Assembly (NCBI RefSeq): GCF_901827185.1
Contig: NZ_LR594671.1
Span: forward strand, 1,550,001 to 1,614,000
DNA length: 64,000 bases
Source: Variovorax sp. PBL-E5
GTDB lineage: Bacteria > Pseudomonadota > Gammaproteobacteria > Burkholderiales > Burkholderiaceae_C
Reading direction: 5' to 3'
In this document: positions 44,970 through 53,908 of the stretch, piece after piece
How positions within the stretch are numbered: the stretch's first letter is position 1
How the letters are laid out: each line of letters opens with the position of its first letter
Program-made: the position numbers and the translations under genes
The notes under the pieces: generated by a model
Told to the model about the DNA's origin: nothing
Database searches by the model: none
The model's input: only the letters and a program-made list of their open reading frames with translations

Positions 44970-45233
44970 TCAGAGCACAGGCGTCGCGGGCGCAGCGTCG
45001 GCGGGCAGCTGGACGATGCGCCCGTCCCGCTCGGTGAAGCGGCCGCTGATGTACATGGTGAGGTCGTCGCCGGCGGCAGGGAAGGTCAGGGCTTCATCGA
45101 TCATCTCGGTGACTTCCTGCGGTGCAGGTTCGCGCTCGCGCTCGTGCTCGCGTTCGCCGCCGTGGTGCCCGGCGAGATTCAACGCGGCGAACAGCACGAG
45201 CGAAGCCACTAGGATGTTGTCGTTGGCGGACAT
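44970..45233 (-). CDS. Small hypothetical protein with one N-terminal hydrophobic helix
   Basis: An 87-residue protein: a hydrophobic helix (NILVASLVLFAALNLAG, residues 6-22) followed by a highly charged His/Glu/Arg stretch (HHGGEREHEREREP) and a C-terminal segment FTERDGRIVQLPADAAP. No family recognised and the ribosome-binding site is weak. It may be anchored in the inner membrane. Confidence 0.5.
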   Translation of the reverse strand: MSANDNILVASLVLFAALNLAGHHGGEREHEREREPAPQEVTEMIDEALTFPAAGDDLTMYISGRFTERDGRIVQLPADAAPATPVL

Positions 45234-45349
45234 GGCTGCGGGATCCGGTTCTCTCGGGAGCTGTCCATGGTCGGCGATGTACCCGGCCGGCGCCAGTTCC
45301 CGGACGGCCTATGAACGAAGGCCTAGCCTCACGCACACAAGGAGCTGCG

Positions 45350-46207
45350 ATGCGATCTCTCGAACTGTCCACGGGCGGCACGATGCCGGTGCTCGGCCTC
45401 GGCACCTGGCGGATGGGCGAAACGCCGGGCCGGCGCGCGGCCGAAGTGGCCGCGGTGCGCGCCGCGATCGCGATGGGTTATCGCCTCATCGACACCGCCG
45501 AGATGTACGGTGAGGGCGGTGCCGAGGAGGTGGTGGGCCAGGCGCTGACCGAGGCCTTGCGCGCCGGCGACGTGAAGCGCGAGGAGCTCTTCATCGTCAG
45601 CAAGGTCTATCCGCACAACGCCAGCCGCAAGGGCACGTCCGCGGCCTGTGCGCGCAGCCTGGCGCGGCTGGGGCTGGACCGCATCGATCTCTATCTGCTG
45701 CACTGGCGCGGCGAGCATCCGCTGGCGCACACCTGCGAAGCGATGCGCGCGCTGGTGGCCGCGGGGCGCATCGGGCACTGGGGCGTCAGCAACTTCGACA
45801 CCGACGACATGGAAGGGCTCGCGGCCGTGTGCGGCGCGACGCCGGATTGCGCCGTGAACCAGGTCTACTACTCGGTGGCCGAACGCGGGCCCGAATTCAG
45901 CCTGTTGCCCTGGCAGCGTGCGCGAAGGATGCCGCTGATGGCGTACAGCCCGATCGACCAGGGCGCATTGGCCACCGACAAGGGCATGGCTGCGATGGCC
46001 GAAGGATTCGGCGTCACCGCCGCGCAGCTCGCGCTCGCCTGGGCCGTGGCGCAGCCGGGTGTCGTCGCGATTCCGAAGGCGGTGCACGAAGCCCATCTGC
46101 GCGAGAACCTCGCCGCGGCCGAACTGACGCTCGGCTCCGAGGCGCTCGCGGCCATCGATCGCCTGCATCCACCGCCGCGCGGCAAGAGGCCGCTGGCGAT
46201 GATCTGA
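45350..46207 (+). CDS. Aldo/keto reductase family oxidoreductase
   Basis: A 285-residue AKR barrel enzyme: LGLGTWRMGE start, DTAEMYGEGGAEEVVG with the catalytic Asp and Tyr, SKVYPHNAS with the Lys, and IDLYLLHWRG with the His. NADPH-binding residues lie in VVAIPKAVHEAHLREN. The best-matched relatives reduce 2,5-diketogluconate or methylglyoxal-like carbonyls. ATG at 45,350 has an AAGGAG site at 45,339-45,344. Confidence 0.9.
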   Translation: MRSLELSTGGTMPVLGLGTWRMGETPGRRAAEVAAVRAAIAMGYRLIDTAEMYGEGGAEEVVGQALTEALRAGDVKREELFIVSKVYPHNASRKGTSAACARSLARLGLDRIDLYLLHWRGEHPLAHTCEAMRALVAAGRIGHWGVSNFDTDDMEGLAAVCGATPDCAVNQVYYSVAERGPEFSLLPWQRARRMPLMAYSPIDQGALATDKGMAAMAEGFGVTAAQLALAWAVAQPGVVAIPKAVHEAHLRENLAAAELTLGSEALAAIDRLHPPPRGKRPLAMI

Positions 46208-46219
46208 GTCCGCGCCGCC

Positions 46220-47665
46220 TCAGGTGCGCTTGGCGCCGCGCATCATCAGCATGTAGATCAGTGCACCGGCCACGGCGCCGATGACCCAGCCGAAGTTGTT
46301 CTCGGGCAGTACCTTGAAGAGCTGCGTGGAGAACTCCCAGCCGACCGAGATCACACCGGCCAGGCCGAGCGCGACCAGGCCGACCTTGTTCCAGCCGCCG
46401 TCGTAGTGGTAGCGGCCGCCGGGCGCCATCGTGTAGAGCTGCTGCACGTCGACCACCTGCTTCTTGAGCAGGTAGAAGTCGGCCACCATGACGCCGAACA
46501 TCGGTGCCAGCACGGCGCCGAAGATGCTCACGAACACGGTGATCGCCTTCGGGCTGTCGACGAAGATCCACGGGCACACGATCACCGCGAGGATGGAGGC
46601 GATGAGTCCGCCCTTCTTGAAGTCCACATGGCGCGGGAACAGGTTGGCGATGTCGTAGGCCGGCGAGACGAAGTTGGCCACGATGTTGATGCCCATGGTC
46701 GCGATCACGAAGGTCACGCTGCCCAGCACCACGGCCAGCTTGTTGTCGATCTTGCCGACGATCTCGACCGGGTCCATGATCATGTGGCCGAACACCTTGG
46801 CGCTGCCGGCGGTGACGACCACCACGATGATCGCGAACAGGATGAAGTTGAGCGGCAGGCCCAGAAAGTTGCCGACCTTCATGTCGCGCTCGGTCTTCGC
46901 GAAGCGGGAGAAGTCGCCGAAGTTCAGCAACAGCGCCGCGAAGTAGGCCACCACCAGCAGAATCGCGCTGCCCATCGCGATGAAGGATTCCGAGCCCGTC
47001 AGCACCTTGTCGCCGAGCGTGAGGTCGAGCGCGTCCCAGCCCGCCTTCCAGAGGATCCAGCCCATCAGAAGGAACATCACCACATAGACCGCCGGGCCGC
47101 AGAAGTCGATGAACTTGCGGATCGCTTCCATGCCGCGCTGGAAGATCAGGAGCTGGAAGATCCACATGAACAGGAAGCAGCCCCAGCCCAGCAGGTCCAG
47201 CCGCAGGATGCTGGTGGCCTGCAGCGAGGCCGCCGCCGGAAAGAACACCAGCACCAGCGTGGCCACCGCCTTCGATGCGAAGTAGGTCTGCACGCCATAC
47301 CAGACGATGCCGACCACGCCGCGGATCGTGGCCGCGAAGTTGGCGCCCATCACGCCCAGGCTCACGCGCGCCATCACCGGGAACGGGATGCCATGCTGCT
47401 GGCTCGGCCGGCCGATCCAGTTCATCAGCACGTTCACGATGCCGATGCCGATCACCAGCGCCGCGAACACCTGCCAGCCCGACAGCCCGAGCAGGAACAG
47501 GCTGGCCGCGAAGGTGTAGCCGCCGACGCTGTGCACGTCGGACATCCACATGGCGAACACGCTGTACGAAGTCCAGGTTTTCTTCGCACCGGTGACGGGC
47601 GCGAGATCCTCGTTGATGAGGCGCGGATCGGCGCCGGGAATGCCATGGGGGCTGTTGCCTTGCAT
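46220..47665 (-). CDS. NCS1 family nucleobase/allantoin:cation symporter
   Basis: A 481-residue NCS1 transporter with about twelve membrane helices. Family motifs: NEDLAPVTGAKKTW, WMSDVHSVGGYTFAASLF in helix 1, and PFPVMARVSLGVMGANF. Substrates in this family include allantoin, uracil, cytosine and hydantoins; the purine setting favours allantoin or a purine base. Starts just inside the inverted dispersed repeat at 47,712. It is related to the second NCS1 gene at 50,989. Confidence 0.9.
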   Translation of the reverse strand: MQGNSPHGIPGADPRLINEDLAPVTGAKKTWTSYSVFAMWMSDVHSVGGYTFAASLFLLGLSGWQVFAALVIGIGIVNVLMNWIGRPSQQHGIPFPVMARVSLGVMGANFAATIRGVVGIVWYGVQTYFASKAVATLVLVFFPAAASLQATSILRLDLLGWGCFLFMWIFQLLIFQRGMEAIRKFIDFCGPAVYVVMFLLMGWILWKAGWDALDLTLGDKVLTGSESFIAMGSAILLVVAYFAALLLNFGDFSRFAKTERDMKVGNFLGLPLNFILFAIIVVVVTAGSAKVFGHMIMDPVEIVGKIDNKLAVVLGSVTFVIATMGINIVANFVSPAYDIANLFPRHVDFKKGGLIASILAVIVCPWIFVDSPKAITVFVSIFGAVLAPMFGVMVADFYLLKKQVVDVQQLYTMAPGGRYHYDGGWNKVGLVALGLAGVISVGWEFSTQLFKVLPENNFGWVIGAVAGALIYMLMMRGAKRT

Positions 47666-47711
47666 GAGTCTCTCCTGAGTAAGCCGATCGGTCCGATTTC
47701 ATCCAATTCAA

Positions 47712-47780
47712 GGAACACCGCGGATCCGGCTCTGCCGGTCCGGGGGGTTGGCGGCCACACGAAGTGGGCAAGCCTGGGGG
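47712..47780 (+). repeat. Dispersed intergenic repeat, copy 1
   Basis: Contains ACCGCGGATCCGGCTCTGCC and GGCGGCCACACGAAGTGGGC, then AAGCCTGGGGG. The reverse strand at 62,361-62,449 carries a longer copy of the same element, so the two flank the purine genes in inverted orientation. Such GC-rich intergenic repeats look like multi-copy genome elements. Confidence 0.7.
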
Positions 47781-47786
47781 CGAGCC

Positions 47787-49283
47787 TTAATGCGCTTCGG
47801 CCTGCTTGGCGGCCGTGATGATGGCAGCCTCGTCGTGCTTCGCGCCGTTCAGGAACAGATTGAGCACTACGGCGGCGACGGACGCAAGCAAGATTCCGGA
47901 CTCCACCAGCGAGTGGATCGCGTGCGGCATCCATTGCTTGAAGTTGGGTGCGATCAGCGGAATCATGCCGACGCCGAGGGACACCGCGACGATCATCGCG
48001 TTGTGGCGGTTGCCCTTGAAGTCCACGCCCGAGAGGATGCGGATGCCGGTGGCCGCGACCATGCCGAACATCACCAGGCCGGCACCGCCCAGCACCACGG
48101 TGGGCAGCGACTCGATCAGCGCCGCCATCTTGGGCAGAAGGCCGAGCACGATCAGGATCGCGCCGCCGGCCACGCAGACGTAGCGGCTCTTGATGCCGGT
48201 CACCGCCACCAGCCCGACGTTCTGCGAGAAGCTGGTGTAGGGGAAGGTGTTGAAGATGCCGCCGATCAGCGTGCCCAGGCCGTCGGTGCGCAGGCCGCGC
48301 GCGAGGTCCTTCTGGTCGATTCGGCGGTCGGTCATCTCGCCGAGCGCGAGGAACATCCCGGTCGATTCGATCATCACCACGATCATGATCAGCGTCATCG
48401 TCAGGATCAGGACCGGATCGAACTGCGGCATGCCGAAATGGAAGGGCAGCACGATGTCGACCCAGTCCGCGCGGGCCACCTTCTCGAAGGTCATGAAGCC
48501 GAAGACCGAGGCCACGACGGCGCCGATCACGATGCCCAGCAGCACCGAGATGTTGGCCACGAAACCCTTGGCGTACTTGACGATGAGCAGGATCGACACC
48601 AGCACCAGCGCCGCGATGCCGAGGCCGCCCATGTCGGCGTACTTGGGGTTGGGCACCGAAGGCACGATCGACAGGCCCTTGGGGATCGGCGGCACCGCGG
48701 AGCCGGGCGAGGTGACGTCGGCCAGCCACTTGGCATAGACCGGGTCCACCAGCGCCGGCGCGGTCGGGCCCACCGGGTTGCCGAAGATCCAGTTGATGCC
48801 CACGCGCATCAGGCTGATGCCGATGACCGCGATGATGGTGCCGGTCACCACCGGCGGAAAGAAGCGCAGCATGCGCGAGACCAGCGGCGCGATCAGGATC
48901 GACACCACGCCGGCGCCGATGATCGCGCCGAACAGCAGCTGCGCGCCGGCCTGGCCCGGATTGGCGTTGGCGATCGCGACCATCGGCGCGACCGAGGCGA
49001 AGGTCACGCCCATCATCACCGGCAGCCGGATGCCGAACCACTGCGTGGCGCCGAGCGCCTGGATCAGCGTTGCGATGCCGCAGCAGAACAGGTCGGCCGA
49101 GATCAGCAGCGCGACCTCGTGCGGGCTGAGGTTGAGCGCACGGCCGACGATCAGCGGCACGGCCACGGCGCCGGCGTACATCACGAGCACGTGCTGCAGA
49201 CCGAGCGCGGCGAGCTTGCCGGCCGGCAGTCGCTGGTCGACCGGATGAACGGACGAAGAGACGGTCACGGAAGAAGCGGTCAT
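47787..49283 (-). CDS. NCS2 family xanthine/urate-type permease
   Basis: A 498-residue nucleobase:cation symporter-2 protein with about 14 hydrophobic segments. Motifs: LGLQHVLVMYAGAVAVPLIV, the Gln-His in helix 1, the Glu-containing MIVVMIESTGMFLALGEM of the substrate site, and NTFPYTSFSQNVGLVAVTG with the conserved N-x-G. Like UacT/XanP it should import urate or xanthine by proton symport. The start at 49,283 lies 50 bases from a TGTATACA site. Confidence 0.9.
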   Translation of the reverse strand: MTASSVTVSSSVHPVDQRLPAGKLAALGLQHVLVMYAGAVAVPLIVGRALNLSPHEVALLISADLFCCGIATLIQALGATQWFGIRLPVMMGVTFASVAPMVAIANANPGQAGAQLLFGAIIGAGVVSILIAPLVSRMLRFFPPVVTGTIIAVIGISLMRVGINWIFGNPVGPTAPALVDPVYAKWLADVTSPGSAVPPIPKGLSIVPSVPNPKYADMGGLGIAALVLVSILLIVKYAKGFVANISVLLGIVIGAVVASVFGFMTFEKVARADWVDIVLPFHFGMPQFDPVLILTMTLIMIVVMIESTGMFLALGEMTDRRIDQKDLARGLRTDGLGTLIGGIFNTFPYTSFSQNVGLVAVTGIKSRYVCVAGGAILIVLGLLPKMAALIESLPTVVLGGAGLVMFGMVAATGIRILSGVDFKGNRHNAMIVAVSLGVGMIPLIAPNFKQWMPHAIHSLVESGILLASVAAVVLNLFLNGAKHDEAAIITAAKQAEAH

Positions 49284-49332
49284 TGAGGATCTCCAGGTGC
49301 CGTGGCGAACGGCGTTATTTTGTACGCCAAAC

Positions 49333-49340
49333 TGTATACA
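49333..49340. promoter_or_regulatory. TGTATACA palindrome upstream of the NCS2 permease (GntR-type operator)
   Basis: Context AACTGTATACACTTC. The same 8-bp palindrome precedes three other purine transcription units in this window, which argues it is a real operator rather than chance. Confidence 0.6.
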
Positions 49341-49419
49341 CTTCAGTTCGCAAGCCGTATGGCGGAAAACCCGCACTTCCGGCCCGCGTGACGGACACGC
49401 GGACCACCCCTCGCACGTT

Positions 49420-50166
49420 TCAGGCCAGCAGCGCCTTGACGAGGTCGAGCTGGCGGTCCGGTGCGCCGGTCTCGAGCTGCAGGTTGGCCTCGATGCGCAG
49501 CAGGTGGCTGGTCATGTTGGCGACGGCCGCATCGGCATTGCCGCTGCGGCACACGCGCAGGAATTCCGCGTGCTCGTCCGACGAGCAATGCGGGTCGTTG
49601 GAGGAGTGGTAGAGCATCGCGATCAGCGAGCTGCGCGCGACCAGCTCGCGGATCAGCTCGGCCAGCGTGTGGTTGCCGGTGGCCTCGGCCAGCGCGACGT
49701 GGAAATCGCCCAGCAGTTTCTCGCGCACCGTGCCGGTGGTCGTGGTGGCGCGCAGCGCGGTGCGCTCGAACTGGATGTGCTGCTCCAGCGCCTTGTAGTC
49801 GGCGGGCCGGCCCCGCGCGACGAACAGCCGCACCACCTCGCTCTCGAGCAGCCGCCGCACGCCGAACACCTCGCGCGCCTCCTGCACGCTGGGCTTGCTG
49901 ACGAAGGCGCCCTTGTCGGGAATCATCTCGATCAGCTTCTCCTTGGACAGCGTCAGCAGGGCCGCGCGGATCTTGGTGCGGCTGACCGCATAGACGCGGC
50001 CCAGCGCCTCTTCGCGCAGCCAGGTGCCGGGCGGCAGGCGCTTTTCGACGATGGCCGTGGCGATGTCCTGCGCGATGCCTTCGATGGTGGCGCTCTTGTC
50101 GGGCACGGCGGGGCTGGCGCTGCTCGGAGGGGTCGGGGACGTAGGTGCTTTGGCGACGCGTGGCAT
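49420..50166 (-). CDS. GntR family (FCD domain) transcriptional regulator
   Basis: A 248-residue regulator with a winged helix (LREEALGRVYAVSRTKIRAA, then LLTLSKEKLIEMIPDKGAFV) and an FCD domain (VRRLLESEVVRLFVARG ... LLGDFHVALAEATGNHTLAE). It is similar over its length to the GntR protein encoded at 59,869, so both may bind the TGTATACA sites. The ATG at 50,166 starts a short Pro/Ser-rich leader before the winged helix. It lies between the NCS2 permease and racemase genes. Confidence 0.88.
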   Translation of the reverse strand: MPRVAKAPTSPTPPSSASPAVPDKSATIEGIAQDIATAIVEKRLPPGTWLREEALGRVYAVSRTKIRAALLTLSKEKLIEMIPDKGAFVSKPSVQEAREVFGVRRLLESEVVRLFVARGRPADYKALEQHIQFERTALRATTTTGTVREKLLGDFHVALAEATGNHTLAELIRELVARSSLIAMLYHSSNDPHCSSDEHAEFLRVCRSGNADAAVANMTSHLLRIEANLQLETGAPDRQLDLVKALLA

Positions 50167-50210
50167 GGGGCGATTGTGGACGACCGACGGCGCGGGCCGC
50201 ACGCCCGGCT

Positions 50211-50975
50211 TCAGGCTGCGCGTTTCAGGGGCGGTGTCCTGGCCGGCAGCGTGAAGCCTTCGAGCAGTCCGGTCACCGGCTTGGACAGCGGATGCGCCAG
50301 CTCGCCGCGCTTGCTGGTGCGAAGTCGCAGGCTGACCAGCGATTCGATCAGCTGCGTGCCCGCCGCCACGCCGTCGACCACCGGCACCCCGAGCACCTGC
50401 CCGATGTGCTCGCAGAGGTCGGCCATGCCGGCGCAGCCGAGCACGATGGTGTCGGAGCCGTCCTCGTCCAGTGCGCGCCGGCATTCGTCGATGATGCGTT
50501 CGCGTGCCTTCGAGTCCGGCGCTTCCAGTTCGAGCACCGCGATCTCGCAGGCCCGCACGTTGGCGCAGAAGCGCTTCATGCCGTAGGCCTCGGCCAGGTG
50601 CCAGGCCTGTCCGACGGTGCGGCCGAGCGTGGTTACCACGCTGAAGCTGCTGCCGACCAGACTGGCCAGATGCATGGCCGCCTCGGCGATGCCGACCACC
50701 GGTCCGCGCGCCAGTTCGCGCGCTGCCTTCAGGCCCGGGTCGCCGAAGCAGGCGATCACGTAGCCGTCGATGCCCTCGCGCTCGCCGGCGGCGATCTCCT
50801 GCAGCAGGCCGGGCACGGCGAGCGCCTCGTCGTAGTGGCTCTCGATCGAGGCCGGCCCCATCGAGGGGCTGACCGCCACGATCTCGGTGCCGGGCCGGGC
50901 GACGGATCGCGCGCAGGCACCGATCTTCTCGGTCATGCTCCAGGTGGTGTTGGGATTGATGATCTTGATGCGCAT
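50211..50975 (-). CDS. Aspartate/glutamate/hydantoin racemase family protein
   Basis: A 254-residue protein of the Asp/Glu racemase superfamily, hydantoin/allantoin racemase type. It has both catalytic cysteines, in IACFGDPGLKAAREL near residue 75 and in VLGCAGMADLCEHIG near residue 180, and the IINPNTTWSMTEKI start motif. It would interconvert the enantiomers of allantoin or hydantoins. The start overlaps closely with the end of the NCS1 gene upstream (14 bases apart), so they form one unit. Confidence 0.85.
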   Translation of the reverse strand: MRIKIINPNTTWSMTEKIGACARSVARPGTEIVAVSPSMGPASIESHYDEALAVPGLLQEIAAGEREGIDGYVIACFGDPGLKAARELARGPVVGIAEAAMHLASLVGSSFSVVTTLGRTVGQAWHLAEAYGMKRFCANVRACEIAVLELEAPDSKARERIIDECRRALDEDGSDTIVLGCAGMADLCEHIGQVLGVPVVDGVAAGTQLIESLVSLRLRTSKRGELAHPLSKPVTGLLEGFTLPARTPPLKRAA

Positions 50976-50988
50976 GAAAAGTCCTCGC

Positions 50989-52479
50989 TCAGCGCTTGCG
51001 GGCGTTGAGCAGCAGATAGGCCGCGAAGCCCAAGCCGGTGCCGATGAACCAGGCGTAGTTGGCCGCGCCGCGAAGGGTGGGCACCATCACGCACAGGATC
51101 GGCACCAGCGCCGCCGGGATCAGCGCCCAGATGGCGCGGGGGTTGTAGCCGTTGCGATACCAGTATTCGCCGGCCGGGTTGAGGGTGTAGAGCGCGTCGA
51201 CGTTCACGCGCTGTTTGCGCACCACGTAGAAGTCGGCGATCAGGATGCCGAACAGCGGACCGATGAAAGAGCCCAGGATGTCCAGCGTGTAGTGGATCAC
51301 CTCGGGGTTGTTGTACAGGTTCCAGGGCGTGATGAAGACCGAGCCGACGGCGGCGATCATGCCGCCCGTGCGCCAGCTGATCTTCTGCGGATTGACGTTG
51401 GAGAAATCGAACGCGGGCGAGACGAAGTTGGCCACGATGTTGATGCCGACGGTCGCGATCATGAAGGTCAGCGCGCCCAGCACGACGGCCGTGGTGCTGT
51501 CGATCCGCGCCACGGTGTGCACCGGGTCGGTGATCAGCTCGCCGAACACGGGCAGGGTCGCCGCCGTGGTGATGACCGACAGCAGCGAGAAGAACAGGAA
51601 GTTGACCGGCAGGCCCCAGAAGTTGCCCTTCTTCACCGCGTCGAAGCTCTTGGCGTAGCGCGAGAAGTCGCCGAAATTGAGCATCGGGCCGCTGAAGTAG
51701 CTGACCACCAGGGCGATCGCGCTCAGCATCACCGGCAGGGCGTCCCATCCCTCGAACTTGACGCCGCCCAGGCGCATGTCGATGCGGCTCCAGCCGGCCT
51801 TCCAGACCAGCCAGGCGCACAGCATCGCCATCACGACGTACACGGCAGGGCCGGCCCAGTCGATGAAGCGGCGGATGGCCTCCATGCCGTGCCAGAAGAC
51901 GAAGGCCTGCAGCACCCACATCACCATGAACGAGATCCAGCCCAGCGCCGACAGGCCGACGAAGCCATGCTTCGCGACATCCGCATAGGCGGAGAGGCCC
52001 GGGAAGAAATGCAGCGCCAGCACCATGAAGGCACCCGAGGCCAGATAGGTCTGCACGCCATACCAGGCGACCGCGATCAGCCCGCGGATCACGGCCGGGA
52101 TGTTGGCGCCCAGCACGCCGAAGGGCGCGCGGCAGACCACCGGATAGGGCGTGCTCGTGATCTGGCTGGGCTTGGCCACAAGGTTGCAGAAGAACTGCAC
52201 GATGCAGATGCCCACCAGCAGCGACACCAGCACCTGCCAGCTCGACAGGCCGAGTGCGAACAGGCTGCCGGCCGTGATGTAGCCGCCGACGCTGTGCACG
52301 TCGGACATCCAGAAGGCGAAGATGTTGTATTGGCCCCAGGTCTGCGTGCGCAGCGGTGCGAGGTCCTCGTTGGTCAGGCGCGGGTCGTAGCCCGGCTTGA
52401 TCAGCGCATTCGATTCGGCGGGCGATGCATGGTTGGGAAGGGGCAGCTCGATGGTTCCTTGACTGACGGCTGTGTTCAC
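50989..52479 (-). CDS. NCS1 family allantoin/hydantoin transporter
   Basis: A 496-residue NCS1 protein, about twelve membrane helices, with NEDLAPLRTQTWGQYN, FWMSDVHSVGGYITAGSLF and PYPVVCRAPFGVLGANIPA. The start is a GTG (52,479) with GAGGAG upstream; there is no better ATG. It is a paralogue of the NCS1 protein at 46,220. Coupled with the racemase gene it is most likely an allantoin or hydantoin importer. A TTTGTATACAAA operator lies 78 bases upstream. Confidence 0.88.
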   Translation of the reverse strand: MNTAVSQGTIELPLPNHASPAESNALIKPGYDPRLTNEDLAPLRTQTWGQYNIFAFWMSDVHSVGGYITAGSLFALGLSSWQVLVSLLVGICIVQFFCNLVAKPSQITSTPYPVVCRAPFGVLGANIPAVIRGLIAVAWYGVQTYLASGAFMVLALHFFPGLSAYADVAKHGFVGLSALGWISFMVMWVLQAFVFWHGMEAIRRFIDWAGPAVYVVMAMLCAWLVWKAGWSRIDMRLGGVKFEGWDALPVMLSAIALVVSYFSGPMLNFGDFSRYAKSFDAVKKGNFWGLPVNFLFFSLLSVITTAATLPVFGELITDPVHTVARIDSTTAVVLGALTFMIATVGINIVANFVSPAFDFSNVNPQKISWRTGGMIAAVGSVFITPWNLYNNPEVIHYTLDILGSFIGPLFGILIADFYVVRKQRVNVDALYTLNPAGEYWYRNGYNPRAIWALIPAALVPILCVMVPTLRGAANYAWFIGTGLGFAAYLLLNARKR

Positions 52480-52543
52480 GGATGGACTCCTCGTCGGGTG
52501 GGGCGGTTGGAAAGACGTCCGGACCGGATGTCCGGTGTCTTGA

Positions 52544-52581
52544 ATTGCACCCGTTATTTGTATACAAAAAATGGGTGCAAT
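52544..52581. promoter_or_regulatory. Nested dyad: TTTGTATACAAA within TTGCACCC...GGGTGCAA
   Basis: A perfect 12-bp palindrome (52,557-52,568) is centred inside an outer inverted repeat TTGCACCC (52,545-52,552) and GGGTGCAA (52,573-52,580). The outer and inner dyads share one centre. It lies upstream of the NCS1 transporter gene and contains the GntR-type core TGTATACA. Confidence 0.65.
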
Positions 52582-52708
52582 CAAGGACAAACTTGAACTG
52601 CGAGTTCGGTGTTTACCCTTGTGGATGGTGAAGCAACTGGCGTGCCATGGACCGGCGACGGCAGCCGTCCATGGATTGCAGGCAGCGTCCGCGCGAGGGT
52701 CGTCGCGG

Positions 52709-53908
52709 TCAGCCGTCGAATGCGCGATCGTCGAATGCGCTGCTGAAGGTCGCCCAGTCCTTGCGGACCTGGTTCGCGCAGTCCTGCGACAGTTCGAGCA
52801 GCTCGGCCTGCCATTTCCTGCGTTGCGCGAAGGCGACCAGTTCATCGGCCGTGGCCGAGCCGTCGCGGCCGGCGCTGCGCAGCTGGCCCCATGCGACCAC
52901 GCGGCCCATCACCTGCAGCGCCTGCGCCAGTTCGGTCATCGAGCGCTGCGAGCGGTCCAGCGTCATGCGGTCCTCGGACGGCTGCAGGCCGCGCAGCACG
53001 TAGGAACCCCCGCCGAAGAGCACGGGCTGCAGGAAGGCCATCGAGACGGCCTGAACGCGCCGCTGCAATGCGACCACGCGGTGCGCCTGCGATTCCCACG
53101 CCGGCTGCGGCACCGTCAGGTACGGCGCCAGCGAGGAAGGCAGCGTTTGCTTGAGGTCGAGCAGGTAGTGGCCGTCCGGCGATCCCTTGCCCTGGACCAG
53201 AACCGCGAAGCGGTCCACGCCGAGGCTGCCGGTGCCCGCGATGCGGCGCGCGACGTCGATCACTTCGTAGAAGGCAGGGTCGGACTGCCTGGCGGCGAAC
53301 GCGGCCATGCATTCGCCGATCGCCGCGCGCTGCGCCGCCGTCGCGGGAAGCGCCTTCTTGCCGTCGACGCGCAGCACGCGCCGGCCGCGCCGGACCGTGG
53401 TGCGCGCAGCGAGAAGCCGGGCGCGCGGCCGATGGCGCAGGCCGTCGAGCAGTTCCCGGACCAGGCCATGCGCCGTGTCGCGTTCGACCCAGTACGCCTT
53501 TCCCTCGGCCAGGGAAGAGACATAGGCCTGCAGGAAATCCTTGCACAGCGCGCTCGCTTCGCGCGGGCTGATCGACAGGCTGTCGGCGCCGACGCGCAGG
53601 CTGGCCAGCAGGCGCACGAGGTCCCAGCTGGCCGGCGCCAGTATCGCTTCGTCGAAGTCGTTGATGTCGAAATAGACGAGGCGGTTGTCGCCCTTGTAGC
53701 TGCCGAAGTTCTCCAGGTGCAGATCGCCGCAGGCCCAGACCCGCGGCGCCGTCCTGAACAGGCCGCCGCGCGGCAGGCGCTCGTAGAACAGATGGTCGGT
53801 CCCGCGCAGGAACGCAAAGGCGCTGGCGCGCATCAGCCGGTACTTGATCTGCAGGCGCTCGGGATCCCGGCCGGCGTTGAAGGCCTGCATGCGGCGCACG
53901 ACGTTCAT
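52709..53908 (-). CDS. DUF2252 family protein
   Basis: A 399-residue protein of the DUF2252 family, which has a kinase-like fold: FLRGTDHLFYERLPRGG, the catalytic-loop-like WACGDLHLENFGSYKG and the metal-binding-like YFDINDFDEAILAPASWDL. Its substrate is unknown. The ATG at 53,908 overlaps the stop of the SulP gene upstream (ATGA), so the two are co-translated, with AAAGGA upstream. Confidence 0.85.
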   Translation of the reverse strand: MNVVRRMQAFNAGRDPERLQIKYRLMRASAFAFLRGTDHLFYERLPRGGLFRTAPRVWACGDLHLENFGSYKGDNRLVYFDINDFDEAILAPASWDLVRLLASLRVGADSLSISPREASALCKDFLQAYVSSLAEGKAYWVERDTAHGLVRELLDGLRHRPRARLLAARTTVRRGRRVLRVDGKKALPATAAQRAAIGECMAAFAARQSDPAFYEVIDVARRIAGTGSLGVDRFAVLVQGKGSPDGHYLLDLKQTLPSSLAPYLTVPQPAWESQAHRVVALQRRVQAVSMAFLQPVLFGGGSYVLRGLQPSEDRMTLDRSQRSMTELAQALQVMGRVVAWGQLRSAGRDGSATADELVAFAQRRKWQAELLELSQDCANQVRKDWATFSSAFDDRAFDG

